A stretch of DNA of 64,000 nt from Buddleja alternifolia. Taxonomy: Eukaryota; Streptophyta; Magnoliopsida; Lamiales; Scrophulariaceae. The notes under the pieces were generated by a model. That model was not told the origin of the DNA. It saw only the letters and a list, made by a program, of their open reading frames with translations, and did not search any database. This document shows, piece by piece, positions 35,001 through 46,089 of this stretch. The position numbers and the translations under genes are program-made. The stretch covers positions 25,174,480 to 25,238,479 of the forward strand of contig CM033397.1 in NCBI GenBank assembly GCA_019426215.1, read 5' to 3'. The stretch's first letter is position 1, and each line of letters opens with the position of its first letter.

Positions 35001-36052
35001 ACACATGATTTAATAAATGTAAAACAAGCAAAAGCAAAAAGCAAAAAGTAAAAGTAGCAAAAGGCAAAATTTTTCCATAATGAACGGCTATTTAGCAATT
35101 CTTTTTCATGCTTTTTCATGATGACTACTTTAATGCTTTTTACTTTAACATTTTTAATATATTAATAAATAAAAACAAAATAAAAGACAAAGCAAAAAGC
35201 CTCTCTTTTTCCCATCCGAGCTTTTGTGACTTTTATTCTTACATCATCCACTAATATATTATTTAAAAAGTGTTGGCCCACAAGAAAAACAAAAGGCCAA
35301 AAGGCACCTCTTTTACCGTAATGGGCGGCCACTTTTAAGACTTTTGCATTCTTTTCCATGATGACTACTTTAGCTTTTAGTATTAATATAATAAAAAGCT
35401 ATCATCACCATTGATATCACTCCACCAGATTCTCCGATCCGGGAGGATTTTTCAGCGAGATTCGTCGATCCTCGCGTTGCCAGAAATTCGCCATTCTCGG
35501 CGGCAACCCAGCTTCGGCATCTAAGCGACCCATCATTAACGGGATTAGAGGGCCACAAGAAATTCGCTCCGAGCAATTTCTTTTTCGTGAGATTCGAAAA
35601 TCGCACCTGCCATTTTCATGGCTTCGCCGGCGAACAGAGGCAGCAACATCACCCAAGTACCGTCTGCGATGGGTTACGGCGGTGAATTCACCGACACCTA
35701 ACCCCACCACACGGCAAATTTGCTGTCTCATACCCAACGACAATTAGTTGTGTTGCACGGCGGCAATTCAACCAAACCGGGTCCAACCCGATTCAAATCT
35801 CGATTTTTAGATTTCCAGAATTTTGATCCAATCGAAAAATTCCAAGAACATCAAAATCAGATTTTAGTTCAAATTATTGTGATTCCAAATCACAAAATTT
35901 CAGATTTTTCCAGATCTTTGTTCCAAACAAATAGGATCTTTCTCTCTCGATTTTCCAGCCCCAAACCTGATTCCAAATTATCAAAATTCAGATTTTTGGC
36001 ATCAAATCGAGTTATCCAGATTTGATCCATTTTACTCACATCAAATTTGAAT
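32055..36052 (-). other. Non-coding interior of the young LTR element
   Basis: The longest frames lack ATG starts or are short and match no retroelement domain. A 155-codon plus-strand frame at 32634-33101 begins with TTG and is antisense to the element. Near 36030 on the minus strand, ATGGATCAAATCTGG opens a roughly 46-codon frame (MDQIWITRFDAKNL) that could be a vestigial gag start. The rest looks non-coding, as in LARD-type elements. Confidence 0.6.
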
Positions 36053-36066
36053 AATATTGTGTTAAG
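36053..36066 (-). promoter_or_regulatory. Primer-site position with self-complementary 14-mer
   Basis: Two nucleotides after the 5' LTR end the sense RNA would read CUUAACACAAUAUU. It does not start with the TGG that matches a tRNA CCA end. It is perfectly complementary over 14 nt to sequence in the same LTR (36149-36162). Confidence 0.5.
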
Positions 36067-36068
36067 TT

Positions 36069-36830
36069 TGTTGGTTAAAACGAATAATTTGATTGTGATA
36101 AAATGGATATGCAAAATCTGAATCGAGGCGAGAGTTGAACTCTCTATCCTTAACACAATATTGCCCCGCTATAGCCCTGCTATTGGTGGTACGGGTTCCT
36201 GCAATTTGTGTCCCAAGATACAACGATTTTTCTCGAGATTGAACCACTTCAAAACCGAGACCCACGAACGAAGTCCTGTTTCGAACTCTCAATAATAACA
36301 TAATTCAACTCTTGATTTCATTATTCCCGGAATAACAAAACTCAAAGAATGAATATGAATGAAGAGGAATTGTTATTCGCTCTTAAGAAAATGAATACCC
36401 AAGGGAGGTTTTTATAGGGATAAAGAGGGGCATAAGAGTCATTAAACTCACTTTAATGACTCACATGTGATATGATCAATGACTCACATGTGATGTGATC
36501 AATGACTCATATAAAATCATTAATGACTCACATGTAATGACCAAACAGATTTTGACTGTCAAAAAAACGACCAATCACATGTGTGTTAAAATACAGCTCG
36601 TACGATCGTGGCCATCGATCGTAATGGGTAGTATCTTTAATTCCTCCTCGTTTTACACCATTGGATCAGAAAAAATTCACGGTAAACCCACAGATTTCAA
36701 ACCACAACTTCAGCATTTAATTTCTCATTCGTCCGAACTCGGATTAGAGAAATTCGAAATGCACACGTGTTATTCGAATTTGTTACCGTAAGTACGTCAC
36801 ACGTACTTTATTTACATCCGATTTCCAACA
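36069..36830 (-). repeat. 5' LTR of the young element (762 bp)
   Basis: The right, sense-5' LTR. TATAAAAA (sense) at 36409-36416. Differs from the left LTR at only about three sites by eye (near positions 13, 215 and 575 of the LTR). Confidence 0.9.
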
Positions 36831-37447
36831 TGTATGCACCAGGTGCACTATCGAGGAGACCGTGTTTTTGAGAAATATTTGGAAATTGTATAGATGTGAA
36901 TGATATAAAGTTTATTGAATTAGTTATATATGTAATGATGATAGGAGAAAAAAATTAAAATAATATTTTATTTAATAAAGTAAGAAAAATGATGTGTTGG
37001 ATAGTTGAATTTTGTAATTAATGAAGAGAGAGAATGAATTGATTGAAATGATGAAATGATGAGCAGTTACGTGGAAGAATGTGTAATAGGATTTAAAATT
37101 TGAGTATTTTCTGTATAATTTATCTTGGAATGTGTATTTTCATTTTCTAGTGATCCAGAAAATGAAAATACAACTCAAAATACCTAATCATACACAGCCT
37201 TAGCATTAAATGACATTGATCCATCAATGACTCTGGTGGATCAAACTGAAGGCTTTTGATCAAATATATATACCACTTTATGAATTAATGTTGTTTATTC
37301 ATTTTTATGAGGCGTATTTGTTGGATTTGTATGATTACTTAAACAAGATAAATCAAACTGATTAGACCTTGCATGTGAATGCCTTCACGGAATTTAACAT
37401 ATTAAGTCTAAAAAAAATGATCAAAATAGGATGTTTTACCATAACCT
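36831..37447. other. AT-rich DNA with a 15-bp hairpin
   Basis: No gene. GTATTTTCATTTTCT at 37134-37148 and its exact reverse complement at 37157-37171 form a stem with an 8-nt loop, perhaps the core of a small fold-back MITE whose ends I cannot fix. Confidence 0.6.
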
Positions 37448-40400
37448 TGTTGGGATGACTAATCCATATCATGTTAAACACATCAACATTACAAATATAA
37501 ATACTACCATCCCGAAACAGAATTCTCAGTCGGTTTAATTAAAACGTATGAGAAGGGAAACAAGAAACTGACCAACAACGCTTTTCTAGTTTCGGTTGAA
37601 TGGATCTTTTGATCAATCCGAAGTATTTGATCCTAGAAATCCGCACTCCCGCTCGAAACTTCTATGTACGTTCGGTAACAACACCCCAAACGTGATTCCT
37701 CTAACGGTATTCACACCTTGTTCGATTCTCCAACAAATTCATTCTTGGTGCTAGTCAACAAATCAATTCTTAATTAGACTTTTATGTAGGACGCAGTGGG
37801 AATATTTGGTGAGCAATAAATCTCAGCGCATGAGCAGTATTGTATCAATTTTTTGGGGCTAGAGGGGATGGCTAAAAGCAAGAGAGAAAAACGAACTTAA
37901 GCTTGTTTTCTCTAAGTCGGCATGTATTTTACTAGGTGTAAAAGTGTGTAATGTGTTTTCTTTAGAAAAGACAAAAATCCTAACCCTAACATAATTATAT
38001 TCCTAGGAGAAATATATCTCTAAGATATTATTTTCTAGAAATAATTCTATTCTAGTTAGGTTTCATATCCTAGTCAGTATCTAATAAGGAAAGAATGCCA
38101 AGTCAAATCCTTCCACACGTCTTATGCCGCCCTCTCTCTTCGTTGGAGTCCAAGAATTTTATCTCACTTGATTTAATTCTTGACTCCTAACCAATTTAAT
38201 TATTGAATTTAACCAATTAATTAAATCATTTAGTTAAAGTCCAACTTTAATTTATCTAGACCAACTCATTATTTATTGAATTAAGCCTAACATAATTAAC
38301 TAAATTACTTGGACTCTTCAAGGTCCATTAATTAATTAATCCACCATTTTCAGTTAAATAGTCCAATTAGGAAAGTACTAGCTTTCCTGATTTCCTTGAT
38401 TCTCCAAGAATTGATTAACTACATCTTTACAGTAGAGATTCTATTTTGAGTTACGTGTATGACCCCTTAGGATCATTTATGCACTAGTAGTAAGTACACT
38501 TTCCAAAATTGCAAGTGTATAAAATGGAATGTACTTGATTTAATTATGATTGATTTAATCAGACCTTAAATCAACCACCGCTAATTCAAGCCTCAAGGTA
38601 CCTATAAATTATGGTTATGGTCTAGAAGCAAGTCATGAAGACCTAGACATAAATGATGCATTAAGATTTTTCCTATCATAATCACGATCCTTGCCTAAGT
38701 AAAACCATTCCACCAGATCTCTTGAATCGAGTCTACAATAAAGTTTAGTCAAAACTCTAATAACTCAATTACTATGTTTCCCATATACATGTGATATCGA
38801 TTTATCTATTTAAACAAGAAAACCCTACGCCTCTTTAGATATCTTACTTGAGCTAAAGATTCCTTAAATCAATTCACTATGTAAACATAGGAGATGTCTG
38901 ATTTGCTAGATCAGAGATGGATCCCATCTTGGTCTCTCATGTATCTTCGCACATGATTGAACTATATCCAGAATACCCCATATACGGTTTGCGGTGGAAT
39001 CACAAGATAAATTAATGTATGGTGGATGTTAGTCCCAAATGGCATATGAAAGGGTCTAGAAGGGGGTCGGGGGGGGGGGGGGGGGGTTGTTGAATAGAAC
39101 CTGAAGTTCTTTTGAACTTAAAATTTAAAATTTTCTCGCAAGCGCTTGTCACTGAATGACAATGACCCACCATCAGTGCTTGTACTTAAAAATAAGACTG
39201 CCATTTGAAACATAACTTAGATACTAGAGTTGAGCGTTTGATCAAAGTAGGATCAAAAGCTCAGCGTTTATATCAGAGTTAGCACAGCGGAAATGATTTT
39301 TTCAAGTCTTTATACTTTAAAAGATTGTGACATTTTTTTATTTATTTTTTGGTTACTAAAAGATTGTAACATTTAGTGATACTCGGTTGCTTTGATTTTG
39401 ATTTTAAGAAGTATGCTTTATGACAAGATATGAATGATGAATAATAAAGCAATAAGACAATAAATAATGGACACAAGAAATTGTAAGGTTCACCGGGTTT
39501 ATGTAATCCCAGCTACGTCCTTCTACTCATTTCCACGCAGGAGGAATTCACTAGAATGATTTATGGAGCTTCACAAAGACAAATTCTACACAATAGTAAA
39601 TGACGAAGATTGATCTTGAGTTTCCTGATCACACAGATTTTAACTCAGCTGAGATCGACTTTTGACTAGCTTCTCTTACTTAGAAATAAGGCTATGTCTT
39701 CAATAACTTGTCACACAGAATAAAGATGTTGATTGGGTTTTTATCACGGTTTTGTTTGATTTAAAAAGTTCAAACACTTTCATGAATATCTCTTTGAAGG
39801 TTGAGCTTCTTCTAAGAAGATGTATGAGAAATTGGATGGTTGTAGAGATGTTTAAGCTTAAGAAAGATTGGCTATGGAGATTTAAGCTTTTTGAGTTGGA
39901 AGAATTTCAACAACATAAGAGTGATATTTCTTGGTATTTTACGGTTAAGATGTGAGGTTCTATTTATAGACATTTCTTGGGATTTGTCCATTGGACACAA
40001 GTGAGCATGTGTCTATCACTCGGCGAGTGTACAGACTCTTCTCTGACATCTTTGAAAATACGTCGCATAAAAGTTGGTGTGGCAGGCTACTATGAGTTGA
40101 TAGCCAATGGGAAAGGCTTATCTGTATGCTAAAGGTCCTTATCACATTTAATGCTTTTATCAAGTATTTAATGCATCTGAATTTATTTCCCATTGGAAAT
40201 AAATATCCATTGAAAGATTGCATTTAAGTACTGGACTTGGGATTTAATTCAAGTGATTTTTGTCTTTCAGACGCTCTTTACTCTGAACGGTCTTCAAGCG
40301 CTTAGTAGACGCTTGGGAGATCTCTATCTCTAATGTCTTCAGGTGCTGATCTTTGAATTCAACTTGATAGAATCACCTAGAATTCTATCAAATCTCAAGC

Positions 40401-40795
40401 GCTTAGATACTCGTCTAAAAAAAGCTATAAAGATAAAAATCCTTAACTAAAATTATAACCCGATCTAATGAAATCGAACTTACATAATCTTTTGGGGTCT
40501 AACAATAAAACAATCTTGTCATCATCAAAACATCTAACATGAAATTTTCTAACAGTGGACCATGCACAAGGTAACCTATGGAACCTCAGGTCCATAAGGA
40601 TTACTCATACGCCTACGTGATTATAGAAAGTTGTTGATTCGACTACGATTCTAATTAAGAAATTTCTACGGGGTAGTTCACTTTACTTATTTCCTAAATG
40701 GGAACCCTCATACGCGCACGGGCTTTCACCGTGCTAATACTTATAGAACGAGGTACACCATCTAAGGTTATAGTGTACAAACATGTCTCTCGGGT
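37448..40795. mobile_element. Old LTR-like repeat B1, split by a solo LTR
   Basis: A candidate start TGTTGGG lies at 37448. The body has long (AATT)n-type tracts and non-coding blocks shared with B2 to its right, for example AACCTATGGAACCTCAGGT at about 40572 and 42309, and the CCTACGCC(T/C)CTTTAGATA block at about 38825 and 42094. It is interrupted by solo LTR-C (39027-40554) and joins B2 at about 40796. Boundaries are approximate. No coding. Confidence 0.55.
39027..40554. mobile_element. Solo LTR-C (1,528 bp)
   Basis: The sequence starts TGTTAGTCCC and ends TTTTCTAACA, flanked by the perfect 5-bp TSD GTGGA (39022-39026 and 40555-40559). No internal region is present, so this is a solo LTR left by LTR-LTR recombination. 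Near its start is a run of 18 G (39069-39086), and GAGTTAGCACAGCGGAAATG at about 39275 recurs in fragment C2. Confidence 0.9.
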
Positions 40796-42812
40796 GTTGG
40801 AAATCGTGCATAGATAAACACAGTCGAAATAAAATTTTATTTTTGATTTCCAAAGGCAAGGATCAATTTTTTATTTACTATTTTTGATTAATACGAAGAA
40901 CATGAAATATGCCTACCTCTTGAAGCATATTCAATTAGTTATCAAAGTTCAAGGACGGTGCAATTGTCTCGTCTCTAGATCATCACGTGTGGAATAGATT
41001 CCAGAAATCTCCATCTCCATCTCCATAGGCGACTAGGTTATGAGAGAGAGAGAGAGGAAGAATATTTTCTTTCATCTCCATCACCTATATATATATATAT
41101 ACATATATATATAGGTAGAATCCTAGGTCTAGTATAATTAGAGATAACGTAAGATTAAACTCCGAGATTTAATTCTTTCCTTATTTCTAGATATACCATA
41201 TAGTATCTACACACACACACACACATATTTATATGTATATTTAATATACATATAATCCAATAAGGAATAGACTTAGTTACCTAGTAACTTATCTTAATTA
41301 AATCAACCAAGATTTACCATGATCAAGAAGTTGAGGAACGAAAGAATTTCCTCCTCTAAATACACGCCCAACACGCCTCCTCCATGTCTTGGAGTCCAAG
41401 TTTTAATATCTTGATTTAAATCTTGACTCCATATTAATTAATTAAAGAATCCAATCCTTTTAATTAATTCCAATAGTTAAAGTCTAACTTGAATTATTTC
41501 TACCTAGTATTTATTTTATTTATTTAACTTGGGCCTAGCCCAACTAAATAAAATACTTGGACTTTACCTGGTCCATTAATTAATTAATCCACCTAGATTA
41601 ATTAATTGGATCGTACCAATTAATTTATATTCCTAATTAGGAAAGTACTAGACTTTTCTAATTTTCTAAATTTCCTCAAATTGATTAATCACACTTATAA
41701 AAGCGGAAACTCTACAAAGTTATGTGTATAATCTTTTAGGCTTGTTTATGTGTCAGCAATAGGTACACATTCCCAAAGTGCTGGTGTGCTTCCCTACAAT
41801 AAAAAATACTAGATCAAATCCTTCTTGATTTATTCAAGCCTTAAATTAATCACCATATTAATTCAAGACATCTACAAATTGTGGTTAGTGTCTAGAAACA
41901 TGACATAAAGACCTAGACATAAACAAAACCTAAAGACACTCCTTTCACAATCACGATTCTCGTATAAGTAAGATCCTTCCATTTGAACTCCTGATTGAGT
42001 CTAGAGTATAGGTTAAGTCGAATCCCTAATGATTCAATATCTATATTTCCCATTTACAGTGGAGTTGACTTTGATCATCTAAACGAGGAAACCCTACGCC
42101 CCTTTAGATACCTTACTTTGACCAAAGATTTTTTAAGTCAACTCACTATGTAAACATAAGAGATGCACTCACTATACAAATCAGAGATAGATCTTATCTT
42201 GATTCTCATATATCTCCATACATGATCATATTACATCCATAATAACCCATATGACGATCCGCTATGTGATCTTGACGTAAATAAAATTGTGATGAATCAC
42301 ATACAAGGTAACCTATGGAACCTCAGGTCTATAAGGATACGCCAAGGAAGTTCCTGAAAATAAATCCTAGTCACACTTGGAACTTCCTACAGACACATAA
42401 TATAAGAGTAGTTCAGTTTACCTATTTTCTAAATAGGAACCCTCATACATACACCAGTTTGCACCGTGCCAATACCTATGGAACGAGGTACATTCCTCCA
42501 AGAGTATGTACCATACAAGAAAGTCTCTTGGGTTTATCAAGATCCTTCATCTTGATGAATTCTTTCATGATTTGGAACATATTAAAGGATCACGGCCTTA
42601 GAGACGTATTCTATCATCATCATACCCGATGCACGATGACATTAGCTATGTGTGATCTTAAGGAACTTTATTTTAATATTTTGAATACATAATACAAGAA
42701 TAAAGATTGCAAAAAAGAATTGACTTTATTTATTAGAAAAAGATTGTACTACATAGAGTCTAATTAAATGATGGCGCCCAAATAAATTGGCTCGTCGGGC
42801 ATCAACTCTATC
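40796..42812. mobile_element. LTR-like repeat B2
   Basis: Begins TGTTGGAAATCG and shares many non-coding blocks with B1 in the same order and orientation. The right end near GGGCATCAACTCTATC (42800-42812) is my best guess. Contains (GA)n at 41042-41054, (TA)n near 41084-41110 and (CA)n at 41210-41225. A 125-codon plus-strand frame at 42315-42692 lies in the repeat and matches nothing I know. Confidence 0.45.
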
Positions 42813-43291
42813 AAGTCAATCCTTTATTTGGCTCATAGACCACTTGGTCGCAACCCTTTAACGATATATAGGTTGTGATCTATCTGAGTCGAACCTATCA
42901 ACTCCTATCAGTCCAACAGTTGAATTCCATCTTGCAACCCTTTAGTGATAAATGAGGTGGAATTTGCTTCAACTGATAGCATTACATGCACTTAGAAAAA
43001 TGAAGATCATATCTTGATGCATGACCCCCACTAACTGGGACGATGCCATACACTAGATATGACCCTATTTCCATAAGTTTGATGGAGAGTCAGGAGATCC
43101 AATTCCCTTTTCTTACTCAGTATTTTGGTTTGGGAGTATTTGAGCATTTTTCAATTAAGGTCTCACTTTGCACATTAATTTATTACGTGCAGACATGGAT
43201 ATATAAAGCGTAGAAAAACCTAGCAATTCGACCAACAAACACATCCATGTACTTTTTATATTGGCTCAAGACAATGGGCCAATCAGGGGTA
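42813..43291. other. Repeat-flanking DNA, no gene seen
   Basis: Two similar phrases (GCAACCCTTTA) at about 42850 and 42937 hint at an old internal duplication. No frame is supported. Confidence 0.4.
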
Positions 43292-44280
43292 GGGGTATAT
43301 TGGTCCTAAGTGACAGAAAAATGGTCTAAAATGGTGGGGGGGGGGGGATGAATAGACCTTTTGCTCTTTTCAAAAACCTATAATTGCCTTGGTTCATATA
43401 ATTTGCACATACTGTTTTGATGAGCTAACTATTGAATAAATCGACTTAGCTCTTCAACTTAATACAATCAATACTGAAGGTGTCTTATTGACTAAGTTAA
43501 TTTGAGTTAGCACAGCGGAAATGTATCTCTTTTTGAAAAATGTTTAGTTAGATTGCTCTTTAATGCCTTAGTGTATGAAATAAGTGAAGGCAGAAGATAA
43601 AGAACACATGTTTTTATATTAGTTCCAAGGTTTACATAATTCTTGTACGTCCACTTTACTCCACTCAAGAGTTAATCCACTATATATTCTCACATTTGTA
43701 TACAAAGCCCTAATCTAACCTTTTCCTCAACTAATCAAGATACACAAACTTCGATCAGTTTAGTTGCACCCTACATAAGAGTCGTTTGCTAAGTATCAGC
43801 CTACAAAGCTCAATACTTACTCTAAGTGCTAGCCTACACAAAGCTCAACACTCTTTCAATGTTGTTTTTACAGAGTCTTTCTTCTCTCTATCACTCAAAC
43901 TAATCTATGAAAAAATAAGTCTAAATTGCTGAGTGAGTTGATTGTTTCAAACTTAAAGGATTTTGGACATCTGCATTGGCTTTGCCTAAGTTGATCAATG
44001 AAATAGTAGTCTTCAGTCTTCAAATCTTCTGGTAATTATAGACTTCAGAATCCTATCTATTGCAGCTTTTGAAAGTTGAATTCTTGAAATTGTAGAAATA
44101 GCGCACATTGCCTGCAATTCTGCTACAATTCCTCTATTGTCCTTCCTCATACTGACTTGTCCTTTGTATTGTAGATTTGATCCATTTTTCTTGGACTATA
44201 TGAAGTCAACAGTATTGGATTGAGCTAGATATACTTTACCAATAAAAATCTGCGACGTCTTCACTCATCTGCTTAGTTAT
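43292..44280. mobile_element. Fragment C2, relative of LTR-C
   Basis: Begins near GGTCCTAAGTGACAG, contains a 12-G run (43336-43347) followed by GATGAATAGACC and the shared phrase GAGTTAGCACAGCGGAAATG at about 43503. This matches solo LTR-C in order, though diverged. The right end is not clear. Confidence 0.5.
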
Positions 44281-46060
44281 CTTAGCCCGGCCTCAAACTT
44301 TAAAATCTTGGCCCGTTCAAACTCGGACTCAGGCCTTAAAATGGCTTGGTCGACCTCTCAAATCTGTTCTGAGTGAAAAATCGCCTTTTTTAGCAAAACC
44401 ACTCGGCCCGGCGATCGAACCATCTGCCCGTGCGAACCGTTGGCGAGTCACTAAAATCAGACTGTCTGTTGGCTACTGGATGAGTTGATAGAATAATGCT
44501 TGCAGAAGAAGAAGAAGAAGAAATGATACACCAGAGAGAGAAAGAGAGAGAGAGAGACAGGAACTCTTATGAAGTGAAATGAGGGGGGGGGGGGGACAGG
44601 AACTCTTATGAAGTGAAATGATTGGATGGACGTCTATTTCCAATTTCTCATTTTTCATAGAGAAAGTAAAAGAAATTATTTTTAAGGAAATAGAGATGTG
44701 AAAGATGAAGTGTGTTTGAATGAGTTTTTTTTATAGAAAAAAGTGTAATGATTAAGTGTGATGTGATATGTTTTTTTTGTAAGAAAAAATCTTTTTTGTG
44801 GGAAATTGGTATGGATAAGTTTTGTTTTTGTAAGAATATTTAACATAATTAAGCTAAATTCATCGATTAAGGCATCCAAAAATATGCAAAGTGGATCTTA
44901 TTTCGTAGCTTACATCATTTCAAATAAAGATATGTAATTATTTTGATGATTATATCAAGATATTGGCGGATAAAGTACTTTTAATTATTGGGTGAACTGT
45001 CTAATCATGAATAGTAAAATTCTGACTTTTAAGAAAAATTTGAGAGAAATGTCCATTTTTCAAAGAAATTTGAGATTTTTTTCTGAAAAATTGTGTGTAG
45101 TATTTCTTTGGGATCTTTTTGGGAGATGTCAAACATATGCATTTTTGATGAAAAAAATCTCTGAGAAATCAAGAAATGAGAAACAGCATCCCATCCAATC
45201 GGGGCCTTATAAATTGAAATGAGGGATGGGGGAAGAGAGACAGAAACCTTACAAAGTGAAATGAGGGAGAGAGCGGGAAGTGGTGACGGCGGAGGGGATT
45301 GAAAAAATGGAAACAAAATTAGGCCATCTAGAATATAGATATATATAAACTATGAGTCCATTGTAAAACTTTCCCTCTCCTTTTTTTACACATATATCAT
45401 GTTTTTATATTTATTATTAAATTTAATAGATTTTAGTCTTTGCAAATATTCAAGAACTGAATCAAAATAAATTTGTTTAATCGGATGGGTAGTTGGGTAC
45501 TTTGTAGAAAAATGTAGATACTAATTTTGATTTTGACGAGTCTCAAAGTTTTGATTGTTACTTCAAAACTGGAGATTTGTAGTCTTTTTATTATTATTAT
45601 TATTATTATTTTATTTTTTTTATTTATTCTAATGTCTAGTATTCATGTTTGTTTGGCTACCAAAGTTCCATAGTTTTTAGAATACAGTGAACGCTTAATT
45701 AGAATGCTCAAAATACCTGTAGATACATTGAACACTTGAAAACCCCCATAAATTTATTTTTGAACATTTATATGCTTAATTGATCTTTATTTCATCTAGT
45801 TTTGTTTGTAACATTGGCGGAAATTGTATTTGAACATAGCGGGCACGGTGAAAATACTTTAAAAATATAGGAAATATTTTTTTTCTTCATACTTTTATAT
45901 TTTATAATATTTAACTATATTTTAATTATTATTTAATGTCTAATTATGACGTCACCGGTTCGACCGTGGTTGACCTGACGATCGAATCGGTGACCCATGA
46001 CCCGGTGAATTTCTCAGTTCAATGAATGGTCCGGGTTTCAAAACATTGCTTTGAGCTGAT
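44281..46060. other. Intergenic DNA with simple repeats, no gene seen
   Basis: A (GAA)n run at about 44503-44522, an (GA)n run and a direct duplication of ACAGGAACTCTTATG (44559 and 44596) separated by 13 G. GC-rich phrases near 44300-44450 and 45950-46045 (CCGGGTTTCAAAACATTG) look like ends of old DNA elements. Confidence 0.5.
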
Positions 46061-46089
46061 TTTAGGTTAGTCAAGTTTGGATTTGAGAA

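Larger units (their letters stand above)
31282..36830 (-). mobile_element. Young non-autonomous LTR retrotransposon (5.5 kb)
   Basis: Two 762-bp LTRs (31282-32043 and 36069-36830) in direct orientation begin TGTTGG and end CCAACA (plus strand). By eye they differ at three positions, about 99.6% identity. Sense is minus: a TATA box (CTATAAAAACC) in each LTR, and a purine-rich tract beside the left LTR. Flanks CGTAT and TGTAT are a near-match 5-bp TSD. The 4-kb interior has no gag, protease, integrase or RT, so movement would depend on another element's proteins. Confidence 0.9.

Noticed and set aside
42315..42692. 125-codon plus-strand frame
   Set aside because: Lies in an LTR-like repeat whose relative B1 does not keep the frame open.
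44473..44658. 61-codon minus-strand frame
   Set aside because: Generated by (GAA)n and (GA)n simple repeats.
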